Origin: an uncultured Pseudomonadales bacterium
GTDB taxonomy: Bacteria > Pseudomonadota > Gammaproteobacteria > Pseudomonadales > Azotimanducaceae
Assembly (NCBI GenBank): GCA_951813295.1
Contig: CATOTI010000003.1
Coordinates: 372,001-436,000 of the forward strand
DNA: 64,000 nt
Reading direction: 5' to 3'
Position 1 is the stretch's first letter; every line of letters begins with the position of its first letter. The translations under genes and the position numbers were made by a program. Positions 44,843-52,984 of the stretch are shown here, piece by piece. A model generated the notes under the pieces. That model made no database searches, had not been told where the DNA came from, and saw only the letters and a list, made by a program, of their open reading frames with translations.

Positions 44843-45613
44843 TTAGAACGTCAGCGGTGTCGCCAGGTGCTCATCAAACATCATGTCGCGGTGTGCCAGC
44901 AGTTCGGCGCTACATCCGCCGACCAGTTCGCCGCCGCGACCGTAAGACTTACGTAGGAAACTCGGCATCGGGCAGAGCGGCTCGGGCAGCGTCTCGAAGA
45001 GTTGGCTGACGAATGCCCAATAGACGTCGGCAGCGGACATTCGGGTGCCGAAGAAGTACGCGCTACCCGCCGCGCGCTGCCGCGCTAGCTGGTTGTCCAT
45101 TGAATCGAGGACCGCGAGGACTTTCGCTTCGGCGGTCGCGAGAGCGGCTTCGCTGTAGCCGTAGTCCTTGTACATCGGGTTGCGCTCGGCCTCTTTTGCC
45201 GCCCGTTCGGGCCCGCCCAGGCCGAACAGGATGATACGCATCTGCCAGAGCATGCCGTTCTCGCCGATCATCTCGTTCACGAGTCCGACCATCGCCATGC
45301 GCTCCTCGAGCGCATCGGGCAAAAGCGATGGTCCTTCGCCGAGTCGCTCGGCGAGGTTCAGGATGTCGAGCCACCCCGCGCGTGGCGCTTCGTTCTCGTA
45401 GACGGTGACGGGTGCGTTCCGGTGGCCGGTCCAGGCGACGAGTTCTTCGTTCGCGCCGGCGGGCACCTGTTCGACCGGTATGAACGGTACGCCTTTGACG
45501 TCCATGATCTCGCGCGCGGCCATGGAGTACGGGCCGGGGACGCCCACGGTCAGTGCGAGCCGCAGGCCCGGTTGCTCGCGTGCCGCCGCGACGGAAAGGT
45601 ATTCAATGGCCAT
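44843..45613 (-). CDS. Glutathione S-transferase-like protein
   Basis: The start is set at the ATG of MAIEYLSVAAAR; the longer frame to 45745 runs into the P450 gene region and has no supporting site. 256 residues: a thioredoxin-like domain with MAAREIMDVKGVPFIPVEQVP and RNAPVTVYENEAPRAGWLDIL, then a helical C-terminal domain with RMSAADVYWAFVSQ. The substrate is unknown. It follows the P450 by 121 bp and may be co-transcribed. Confidence 0.78.
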   Translation of the reverse strand: MAIEYLSVAAAREQPGLRLALTVGVPGPYSMAAREIMDVKGVPFIPVEQVPAGANEELVAWTGHRNAPVTVYENEAPRAGWLDILNLAERLGEGPSLLPDALEERMAMVGLVNEMIGENGMLWQMRIILFGLGGPERAAKEAERNPMYKDYGYSEAALATAEAKVLAVLDSMDNQLARQRAAGSAYFFGTRMSAADVYWAFVSQLFETLPEPLCPMPSFLRKSYGRGGELVGGCSAELLAHRDMMFDEHLATPLTF

Positions 45614-45734
45614 GGGGTGGTTTCCTGTTTCATGTCCTGGATGAGGCGTGCATCCGCGCGAGCGGCGTATTTCGCCAGCGCGTGAGTGACGAGGTCGCCA
45701 AATCAAGCCCCGATGACGAAAACCTCGTGAAGCA

Positions 45735-46973
45735 TCAATGCGCAATGAGCTTGACAGGAAGCTCCGCGTAACCTCGCACGAAGCTCGACAGAACCCGCTC
45801 GGGCTCGCCGACGACCTTCACGGTATGGAAGCGTTTCATGATCTCTTCCCAGAGCACGCGTAGCTGCATTTCGGCGAGCCGGTTGCCCATGCAGCGGTGT
45901 ACGCCGAAGCCGAAGGACAGGTGGTGGCGGGCTCGCTTGCGGTCGATGATGAACTCGTACGGGCGTTCGATGACTTCGTCGTCGCGGTTGCCCGAGACGT
46001 ACCACATCGCGACCTTGTCGCCTTTCTTCATCTGCTGGCCTCGGAACTCGAGGTCACGCGTGACGGTCCGGCGCATGTAGGCGAGTGGTGTCTGGTAGCG
46101 GATGATCTCCGAGACCATGTTCGGGATCAGAGCCAGGTTGTTGCGCAGCTTGTCGTACTCGGCCGGGTTCTGATTGAGAAAATAGACACCGCCCGAGATC
46201 GAGTTACGGGTGGTGTCGTTGCCCCCGACGATCAACAGGATCAGGTTGCCGAGAAACTCCATCGGCGGCATGTTCTGGGTGTCCTCTCCGTGGGCCAGCA
46301 TCGACAAGAGATCCGGCTTCGGGTCCTCCTTGGCGCGATGCTCGCGAAGCTCGGTGAAGGCCTCCAGACACTCGAGTAGGGCCGCGCGCCGGACGGGCTC
46401 TGGCGTCGGGCCGCCGGCGAGTTCGCCGGACGTCGCCATGTCGGACCAGTAGGTGAGTTTTCGTCGATCCTCGAACGGAAAGTCGAAGATCGTGGCGAGC
46501 ATTTGGGTGGTCAGCTCGACCGATACGCGGTCGACCCAGTTGAACGTTTCCCCGATCGGCAACGAGTCGAGGATGTTGGCTGCTCGTTCACGAATCGTGC
46601 TTTCGAGCCTCTTCAAGTTCATCGGTGCGACCACACCTTGCACGGTCTTACGTTGCACATCGTGCTTCGGCGGGTCCATGCCGATGAAGTTGGTGGTCTC
46701 GAAATCCTCTGGTCGGTCGGCAAGCACGATTCCCGCGGCGGACGAGAAATCCTGGTGGTTGCTCTCGATCTCCATGATGTCGTTGAACCGGGTGATCGAC
46801 CAATACGGGCCGAAGAGATCACTCTTGCAGTAGTGCACCGGCGCTTCCTTGCGCAGCCGGTCGAAATAGCCCCAGTGGCTATCTGTCTGCATCAGTTCCG
46901 AGCGTGCGACGTCGATGTCATCGAGCGCGACCTCGTTGGGATCCAGGCTTTCCAAGGCGATGGCTTCGGCCAT
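45735..46973 (-). CDS. Cytochrome P450 (second paralogue)
   Basis: The start is the ATG with TTGGAG 6 nt upstream; a TTG 12 bp earlier overlaps that site. In 412 residues: I-helix LIVGGNDTTRNS, ExxR in SEIIRYQTPLAYMRRT, and haem loop FGFGVHRCMGNRLAE. It shares long identical segments with the P450 at 24264-25505, so the pair arose by duplication. Redox partners are not in the window. Confidence 0.95.
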   Translation of the reverse strand: MAEAIALESLDPNEVALDDIDVARSELMQTDSHWGYFDRLRKEAPVHYCKSDLFGPYWSITRFNDIMEIESNHQDFSSAAGIVLADRPEDFETTNFIGMDPPKHDVQRKTVQGVVAPMNLKRLESTIRERAANILDSLPIGETFNWVDRVSVELTTQMLATIFDFPFEDRRKLTYWSDMATSGELAGGPTPEPVRRAALLECLEAFTELREHRAKEDPKPDLLSMLAHGEDTQNMPPMEFLGNLILLIVGGNDTTRNSISGGVYFLNQNPAEYDKLRNNLALIPNMVSEIIRYQTPLAYMRRTVTRDLEFRGQQMKKGDKVAMWYVSGNRDDEVIERPYEFIIDRKRARHHLSFGFGVHRCMGNRLAEMQLRVLWEEIMKRFHTVKVVGEPERVLSSFVRGYAELPVKLIAH

Positions 46974-47091
46974 GACGAACTCCAAGCATTGATGGCCGCG
47001 AGATTAGCCCAGATCGAGGCCGGAACCGAGCGTCAGCACGTCGCGTGGGCTACGTTAGGATTCGACGCCCCAAGGCTTGAGGAGAGGAACG

Positions 47092-47904
47092 TTGCGCGAG
47101 ACGAGATTCGCACCATCGGGTGACGCACGGATCTGCTTCGAGGTTGCCGGCGCGGGCGACGACTTCGTCATGATTCACGCCGGCGTCGCCGACCGACGGC
47201 AGTGGAACGCGGCGTTCGAACACTTTCAGAAGACGCATCGAGTGTTGCGCTACGACATGCGCGGCTACGGCGATAGCGAGCCGGTTGCGGGTGCGTACCG
47301 CGCGATCGATGACCTGTGTGTCGTGCTGGACGCGGCGGGTATGCGGGGCAAAAAGATCATGATGGGATGTTCGATGGGCGGTTCGCTCGCGATGGACTTC
47401 ACCCTCACACACCCCCACGAGGTCCAATCGCTCATCATGGTGTGCTCGGGGCCCTCGGGATTGTCGCTCGACGTAGACGAGCCGGAGGAATTCGCCCAGG
47501 TGATGGAGGCCGAACGTGCCGGCGACTGGGATCGGGTCTGCGAACTCGAGACCCAGGTCTGGTTCGACGGACGCGGGCGTTCACCGGGCGACGTCGATCC
47601 GGGGGCGCGCGCGTTGCTCTTCGATATGAACCGACGTGCCCTCGAATACGGACGCCTCGACCTCGGGGAGCGCGAACGCGACGCGACCCCCGCAGCTTAC
47701 AAACGCCTCGCCGAAATCGACCAGCCTGTTCTGATCGTGACGGGTGCCCTCGACGTGCCGTTCATGGCGGGCGCGGCGGAGGTCATGCGGTCGTCGATAC
47801 CGAATAACTCGAGTGTCGAGTTCGCGGATGCGGCGCACCTGCCGAACATGGAGCACCCGGATCGATTCAACGATGAGGTTCGCCGGTTCCTCGAGTTTCT
47901 CTAA
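47092..47904 (+). CDS. Alpha/beta hydrolase
   Basis: TTG 47092 is chosen because GAGGAGAGG lies just upstream. 270 residues: oxyanion region MIHAGVADRRQW, RYDMRGYGDSEP, nucleophile MGCSMGGSLAM, acid in VTGALD and His in AAHLPNMEHP. Related to 3-oxoadipate enol-lactonase-type hydrolases, but the substrate is not known. Divergent from the P450 gene. Confidence 0.88.
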   Translation: MRETRFAPSGDARICFEVAGAGDDFVMIHAGVADRRQWNAAFEHFQKTHRVLRYDMRGYGDSEPVAGAYRAIDDLCVVLDAAGMRGKKIMMGCSMGGSLAMDFTLTHPHEVQSLIMVCSGPSGLSLDVDEPEEFAQVMEAERAGDWDRVCELETQVWFDGRGRSPGDVDPGARALLFDMNRRALEYGRLDLGERERDATPAAYKRLAEIDQPVLIVTGALDVPFMAGAAEVMRSSIPNNSSVEFADAAHLPNMEHPDRFNDEVRRFLEFL

Positions 47905-47978
47905 TCGACCCCCTTGCTCCGCGTCACTGCGCGAGTGCGGAGCGCTCTTGCAGGCGCTCTCGAATCTTCGAAACTGGG

Positions 47979-48563
47979 CTATTCCTCGATCACGTCGCGC
48001 ATTCCGGTCACCCAATCATCGACCACCTCGCCGAGCCGACGGATCTCCTCGCGGTGATAGTTTGCGCCGTCCTCGAGGCCGAACATCACGTCGATGTCGG
48101 TGATCGATGTCTCGGGGTAGCGCGCCCGTGACGCGTCGATGATCTCGCCGTAGCGACCGTAGTAGGGCTTCATCTCTGCCCACCACGTCGATCCGCCCGG
48201 TGAGTTCAGGATGCCGGCGATCTCGGGCCCACGGCTGGCGAAGTGGCCGGGTGGTAACAAGCCGTCTTCGCCCATCTCGATCTCCACGATCAGGATCGAC
48301 ATCGCTTTGCCGATCAACCCGTGGAACACCCCGCGTTCTTCTCTCGACAGGCTCGAGAGGTCATGCATCCCGCGTTGCAGGATGTCCGCCGTGCCTTCGT
48401 TCTCCCAGAAGCTCGCGATGTGATCAGCCCAGGCAAGCTGCACTTCGCGGAATGCTTCAGCCTCGGCGATATCGCGTGAGAGCTTGAGTTCGACCCCAAC
48501 GAATATGAGCCCCGCGATCACGCCGGCGATGCCGATCCGCTCGACCCATTTGTATTCCGTCAC
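47979..48563 (-). CDS. Hypothetical protein with one N-terminal membrane segment
   Basis: 194 residues. One transmembrane helix (IGIAGVIAGLIFVGVEL) is followed by a helical, acidic cytosolic or periplasmic domain with FREVQLAWADHIASFWENEGTADILQRG and WWAEMKPYYGRYGEIIDASR. This layout (short anchor, then helices) is seen in a widespread uncharacterised marine family. Function unknown. Confidence 0.7.
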   Translation of the reverse strand: MTEYKWVERIGIAGVIAGLIFVGVELKLSRDIAEAEAFREVQLAWADHIASFWENEGTADILQRGMHDLSSLSREERGVFHGLIGKAMSILIVEIEMGEDGLLPPGHFASRGPEIAGILNSPGGSTWWAEMKPYYGRYGEIIDASRARYPETSITDIDVMFGLEDGANYHREEIRRLGEVVDDWVTGMRDVIEE

Positions 48564-48745
48564 CGGTGTGACCCCGTTAACTCGCGTTGGTGCTGAACAC
48601 TAGCATTGTGATGTGCATCGGGCGGTCACCGGCGCGGACCACCCTACTGGACGTCACCGGCGTCGACTTCTTAGCCTTGGCGTGCGCGGATGAGACCTTT
48701 GAACTCTGCGAATGACACCCGATCGCTGCACTGGATGGAGTAACG

Positions 48746-50041
48746 ATGAAAGCACTGGCCACTTCCCTCATATGCCTCTTCATCGCGTCGCCGGCGTTTG
48801 CCGATGTCGACCCACGTATTACGAGCCGCGCAACGGCAATCGAGCAGGACGTGATCGCGTGGCGGCGTGACATCCATCAGCACCCCGAACTATCCAACCG
48901 GGAGTTCCGCACGGCGAAACTCGTCGCGGACCATCTCAGGAGCCTCGACATCGAGGTCATGACGGAGGTCGCGCACACCGGCGTCGTCGGTATTCTCGAG
49001 GGCGGCAAGCCGGGGCCGGTCATCGCCCTGCGAGCGGACATGGACGGGCTCCCGGTCGTCGAAATGACGGGGCTGCCTTTCGCGTCGCAGGAACGCAGCG
49101 AGTACAACGGTCGTGAAGTCGGCGTGATGCACGCCTGTGGGCACGACAACCACGTGGCGATTCTGATGGGCGCGGCCGACGTACTCGCCGGCATGCGCGA
49201 CGAGCTCGCCGGTACGGTCAAGTTCGTCTTTCAGCCAGCGGAAGAGGGGGCGCCGCAAGGGGAAGAAGGTGGCGCCGGTCTCATGATTCGTGAAGGCGTG
49301 CTGCAGCAACCGGACGTCGACGCCATCATCGGCCTGCACATCTCGCAAGGAGCTGAAGTCGGTACGGCAAGCTATCGACCACGCGGGATGATGGCGAGCG
49401 CGCAACGCTTTGCGATCACGATCGAAGGCCGCCAGACGCATGCCGCGAGACCGTGGGCGGGTGTCGACCCCATTGTGGCCGGCGCCCACGTCGTGACCGC
49501 GCTGCAAACCATCGTCAGTCGCCAGGTGGACATCACGCGGGCGCCTGCCGTCGTTACCGTTGGCACGTTCAACGGTGGCATCAGGAACAACATCGTACCG
49601 AACGAGGCCCACATGACCGGCACCATCCGAACGTTCGATCCCGACATGCGACTCGCGATCCACGCCAAGATCCGGCAAGTAGCGGAATCCGTCGCGGCCT
49701 CTTTCGGCGCCACGGCGCGCGTCGAGATCTCTCCCGGCGTACCGGTCACTTACAACGACCCGGGCCTGACGGAGGCGATGCTGCCGACCTTGCACAAGGT
49801 CTATGGCAAGGATCGGGTGATCCTCGCGCCACTCGTCACGGGTGCGGAGGATTTCTCTTTCTATCAGGAGGAGGTGCCTGGCTTCTTTTTCTTCATCGGC
49901 GGCCGTCCGGCGGACGTGCCGCAGGAACAGGCCGTTCCGAATCACTCGCCGCTATTCGACGCCGACGAAGGTGCTTTGTTGTTTGGCGTCAAGGCAATGA
50001 GCCAGCTCGCTGTCGACTACCTCGCCGCACACCGCGAATGA
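48746..50041 (+). CDS. Secreted M20 family amidohydrolase/carboxypeptidase
   Basis: 431 residues with a signal peptide (ALATSLICLFIASPAFADV). M20D signatures: IALRADMDGLPV, MHACGHDNHVAILMGAA (metal ligands), VFQPAEEG (catalytic Glu), and the dimerisation domain with GRQTHAARPWAGVDP. The closest types are hippurate hydrolase and IAA-amino acid hydrolase. It cleaves N-acyl amino acids or small amides in the periplasm. Confidence 0.93.
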   Translation: MKALATSLICLFIASPAFADVDPRITSRATAIEQDVIAWRRDIHQHPELSNREFRTAKLVADHLRSLDIEVMTEVAHTGVVGILEGGKPGPVIALRADMDGLPVVEMTGLPFASQERSEYNGREVGVMHACGHDNHVAILMGAADVLAGMRDELAGTVKFVFQPAEEGAPQGEEGGAGLMIREGVLQQPDVDAIIGLHISQGAEVGTASYRPRGMMASAQRFAITIEGRQTHAARPWAGVDPIVAGAHVVTALQTIVSRQVDITRAPAVVTVGTFNGGIRNNIVPNEAHMTGTIRTFDPDMRLAIHAKIRQVAESVAASFGATARVEISPGVPVTYNDPGLTEAMLPTLHKVYGKDRVILAPLVTGAEDFSFYQEEVPGFFFFIGGRPADVPQEQAVPNHSPLFDADEGALLFGVKAMSQLAVDYLAAHRE

Positions 50042-50063
50042 GGCTGGCGGGTTGTGCCGGTCT

Positions 50064-50651
50064 TTACGGGCGTCGAGCAAGAACCCAGTAGTGGTACTCG
50101 CCGCCATGCTCCCTGACTTCGGCGAACGACGGTCGAAGACGCGCGTCTAGAACGGCTTGTCGCGTCACCTTGGGATGCGGATGGCTCCAGAACATCGAAG
50201 CGCCGTGGAAATCCTCGATGCCCTCCCATTCGTGGCGTCCGCTACTGAAGAGGAGGGCGCCGCCCGGTTTCAGTAGTCGGGCGAAGTCCTCGATAACCGA
50301 GCGATGCAACTCCTTCGGAACGTGGATGAGGCTATAGCAGGCGATCACGCCGTCGAATGAGGCTTCGTCTAGCGAGTCGAGGTTCGTCATGTCGAGCTTC
50401 AGCAGTCGCGCTTCGGGAATGTTGACGGCGGCGAGTTCGAGCATCGTGTCCGAGACGTCGATGCCGGTGACGGAGAAACCCGAGTCGATCAAGAAGCGTG
50501 CGACGGGGACGCCGGCGCCGCAACCCGCGTCCAATACCGGACCCCCCGGGCGTAGGAGCGTACGAAACTCATCGAGGACGTCGCTGATTTCGAACGCGTC
50601 GCGGTTCGCGGCGTAGCGTTTGGCGATGGCGTCGTAGCCGGTGCGGACCAC
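50064..50651 (-). CDS. Class I SAM-dependent methyltransferase
   Basis: Motif I VLDAGCGAGVPVARFL, acidic end of beta 2 in VTGIDVSDTMLELA, motif near FDGVIACYSLIHVP and GGALLFSSGRHEWEG. The frame is open upstream to 50873, but residues there look non-coding; I place the start at GTG 50651 (VVRTGYDAIAKRYA), giving 195 residues. A start further upstream cannot be excluded. The methyl acceptor is unknown. Confidence 0.8.
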   Translation of the reverse strand: MVRTGYDAIAKRYAANRDAFEISDVLDEFRTLLRPGGPVLDAGCGAGVPVARFLIDSGFSVTGIDVSDTMLELAAVNIPEARLLKLDMTNLDSLDEASFDGVIACYSLIHVPKELHRSVIEDFARLLKPGGALLFSSGRHEWEGIEDFHGASMFWSHPHPKVTRQAVLDARLRPSFAEVREHGGEYHYWVLARRP

Positions 50652-50784
50652 GGTTTTCTTTTCTGCCGGGTTCAGGGCGCGGCTCCAGTCAGCTTCAACT
50701 TCAGTGCAGTAGCCTACCCGCCGCGAAGCTGCGGTAAACCAAGGCGCAAAGGTGTGGTATCCAGCCACGCCGACGCGAATCGCC

Positions 50785-51087
50785 CTATAGGAAAAACGCG
50801 GCCGTGCGGCCCCATGTCGTTGCGGGAATGACGCCGATGAACAAGATTTGCGAGACGACGTAGCCCGGAACACCCCACTTGATCACGGGGTGGACTTTTC
50901 CTCGGCTTCGCCGATCGATGAGGAACGGGACCGCGAGAAACAAGTACGTTGCCAAGAGCGTGAACGCAGTGCTGTCGATGGGGATCAACGGCACGTACGC
51001 GATGCGTGTAATCGATGGCGCGATCATGCTCAAGCTGGCCAGCACGATCAGGCGTTGGTGCGTCTGGCGGTTACGCCGATAGCGCAC
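50785..51087 (-). pseudogene. 3' part of a membrane protein gene interrupted by an IS3 element
   Basis: The frame reads RYRRNRQTHQRLIVLASLSMIAPS, then three hydrophobic segments ending TTWGRTAAFFL. It lacks a start and begins at the IS edge. Removing the IS and one copy of the 4-bp target duplication joins it in frame to the fragment at 52287-52770 (GSFILAV then RYRRNRQTHQRL). The family is an uncharacterised multi-pass membrane protein with a conserved His-x-Arg-Leu region. Confidence 0.88.
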
Positions 51088-51151
51088 TGACCTGCTAGGC
51101 GATTTTCGGACCGTTCGATAGTTGAGAGGATGGCTTCCGACGGAGGAAGTC

Positions 51152-51415
51152 ATGAAGCAGAGTCGATTCACGGAAGAGCAGATGGTGCGGATCCTCAGGG
51201 AGACGGACCGGGAGTCGGTTCCCAAGGTCGCCAAGCGCCACGGGGTCAGCGAACAAACGATCTATGCCTGGCGCAAGAAGTACGGTGGCGGCGACGTCAA
51301 CGACGTGCGCAAGCTCAAGCAGCTCGAACAAGAGAACGCCCGGCTGAAGAAGCTGTTGGCGGAGCGCGATCTCGAGGTCGAGATCATGAAGGAGATCCAG
51401 GCAAAAAAGTGGTGA
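51152..51415 (+). CDS. IS3 family transposase OrfA
   Basis: ATG preceded by GGAGGAAG. 87 residues: helix-turn-helix (SVPKVAKRHGVSEQTIYAWRKKYG) and a leucine zipper (LKQLEQENARLKKLLAERDL). It ends KEIQAKKW. The heptamer AAAAAAG at 51403-51409 is in the correct register for -1 frameshifting into OrfB. Confidence 0.95.
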   Translation: MKQSRFTEEQMVRILRETDRESVPKVAKRHGVSEQTIYAWRKKYGGGDVNDVRKLKQLEQENARLKKLLAERDLEVEIMKEIQAKKW

Positions 51416-52254
51416 GCGCCCGCGTTCGACGGCAGCAAGTGATGTACGCCATACGCCGGGGTCTGTCCCAACGACGGGCTTGTCGCCTTGTTTCCGTGGC
51501 GCGATCGGCGCTCGCCTACCGCTCACGTCTCGAGGCCAAGGATGCGCCTGTTCTCGCGGTGATGAAGCGCCTCGCGGCGCAGCGTCCGCGCTTCGGCTAT
51601 CGCCGTATCCAGGTGCTCATGGATCGCGAGGGCTACCCAATGAGCTTCGACCGAACGTATCGCTTGTGGCGCAAAGCCGCGCTACAAGTGCCGAAGAAGC
51701 GCCCCAGGCGGCGTTTGGCGTCGCAACCGAGGCCTCGGCCGGCGACACGAGCCAACGACCTCTGGGCGATCGACTTCGTGTTCGACCGTTGTGCCAATGG
51801 TCAGGTACTCAAGTGCCTGACGGTGGTGGACGAGTTCACCCATGCATGTCTGTCGATCAACGTGGCGGGTCGACTCCGATCACGCCAGGTCATTGCCGAG
51901 CTCATCCGGCTGATGAGTCTGCACGGAGCACCGCGTGCCATTCGATCGGACCACGGTCCGGAGTTCGTGGCGTCCGCGGTTCGACGATGGCTACGACAGG
52001 AGGGCATCGACACCGCGTTCATCGAGCCGGGTAAACCCTGGCAGAACGGCATCAACGAGAGCTTCAACGGCAAGTTTCGCGACGAGTGCTTGAATATGGA
52101 ATGGTTCCGCACACGTCGCGAAGCTCGCATCCTGATCGAGCAATGGCGCCGCGACTACAACGCCGTCCGGCCGCACTCGAGCCTCGGTTATCTCACCCCC
52201 AACGAGTTCATCAACCAGTTGCCCCAGGAGGCAATTTCAACCGCCATCCTCTAG
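51412..52254 (+). CDS. IS3 family transposase OrfB (DDE integrase domain)
   Basis: Reads in the -1 frame relative to OrfA; a GTG inside the OrfA stop could also start it (280 residues). The DDE triad lies in LWAIDFVFDR, IRSDHGPEFVA and GINESFNGKFRDECLN (catalytic Glu). A -1 shift at the A6G heptamer would make the OrfAB transposase (… AKKVVSARV). Confidence 0.95.
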   Translation: MSARVRRQQVMYAIRRGLSQRRACRLVSVARSALAYRSRLEAKDAPVLAVMKRLAAQRPRFGYRRIQVLMDREGYPMSFDRTYRLWRKAALQVPKKRPRRRLASQPRPRPATRANDLWAIDFVFDRCANGQVLKCLTVVDEFTHACLSINVAGRLRSRQVIAELIRLMSLHGAPRAIRSDHGPEFVASAVRRWLRQEGIDTAFIEPGKPWQNGINESFNGKFRDECLNMEWFRTRREARILIEQWRRDYNAVRPHSSLGYLTPNEFINQLPQEAISTAIL

Positions 52255-52286
52255 TTTTGATTGGTCCGAAGAAATCAAGCAGGCCA

Positions 52287-52770
52287 GCACAGCTAGGATG
52301 AAGGATCCGCTGAAGAAAAGGAGCGCGTGCAGGATCGCCCACACGAAGCTCGTCCTGGAGGCGAGATGTTCCGCGGACCAATTCGCGTCGTAGCTGGTCA
52401 TAGTGCCCGCCAACATCTGCGCCCCGGAAATCGCGAGGAATAACGCAAATCCAACGCTCAAGTAGCCGAGAGTCTTGTGGGCGGACACGCGTCTCGCGCC
52501 GATCAGCCCCGACTGCACAACGACCAATACATACCAAGCGAGGAAAGCGAATCCGTGAAGGACGATGCTGGGCGGGATGTTTCCGGTTGAGAACGCCAAC
52601 GGTCCGAGGAAGCTCGGGATCAGCGTTGCCGTCGACACAACAAGGAGCACGACTGCGTACTCGCCGTAGGCGGAAAGGCTAAACGGCCGGGCGTGCCTTT
52701 GCGTGGCAGCGTCGATCGTCTGCACGTCGGGTTGGCTATTCACCACGTTCACTACCTCATTGCCGACCAA
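52287..52770 (-). pseudogene. 5' part of the membrane protein gene interrupted by the IS3 element
   Basis: TTG at 52770 begins the frame, but an in-frame GTG pair slightly downstream (NVVNS) may be the true start. Four hydrophobic segments are visible (VVLLVVSTATLIPSFLGPL; FAFLAWYVLVVVQSGLI; LGYLSVGFALFLAISGA; FVWAILHALLFFSGSFILA). The native frame ends at the IS junction after FILAV; further residues (LACLISSDQ) are encoded by the IS end. With the 3' part the intact protein would be about 255 residues. Confidence 0.88.
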
Positions 52771-52788
52771 CGGCGTGGCACGCTCTGC

Positions 52789-52820
52789 TGCTAAAATAGC
52801 ATTATGCTAAAAAGATAGCA
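52789..52820 (-). promoter_or_regulatory. Double palindromic operator over the promoter of the interrupted membrane-protein gene
   Basis: Two adjacent palindromes, TGCTA-AAA-TAGCA (52789-52801) and TGCTA-AAAAGA-TAGCA (52805-52820), surround a minus-strand CATAAT (-10-like, 52806-52801). ACGACA lies 16 bp upstream (52828-52823). They sit 19-50 bp before the start. This is the layout of an autoregulated or locally repressed promoter; no regulator gene is adjacent. Confidence 0.55.
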
Positions 52821-52984
52821 CTTGTCGTGGCCGCCTTGTCGAGGAGTGGAGGCAAGCAGACATCAGCGGTTCGTTCGCTCCTTCGAGCGTCGGCAACCGT
52901 TATCGCGTCAGAACGTTGCACACCTCTGATCGAGCCGATCGGACCCGGAACCGCGATTGACCGCGATAGACCGGGGATCTGCCA

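Larger units (their letters stand above)
51088..52286 (+). mobile_element. Complete IS3-family insertion sequence (1199 bp)
   Basis: Terminal inverted repeats begin TGACCTGCTAGGCGATTTTC on the left and TGGCCTGCTTGATTTCTTCG on the right (complement), both leading to CGGACC. It is flanked by the 4-bp direct repeat GCAC (51084-51087 and 52287-52290). It encodes OrfA and OrfB in overlapping frames with a slippery A AAA AAG, so it looks intact and possibly active. It splits a membrane protein gene. Confidence 0.93.
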
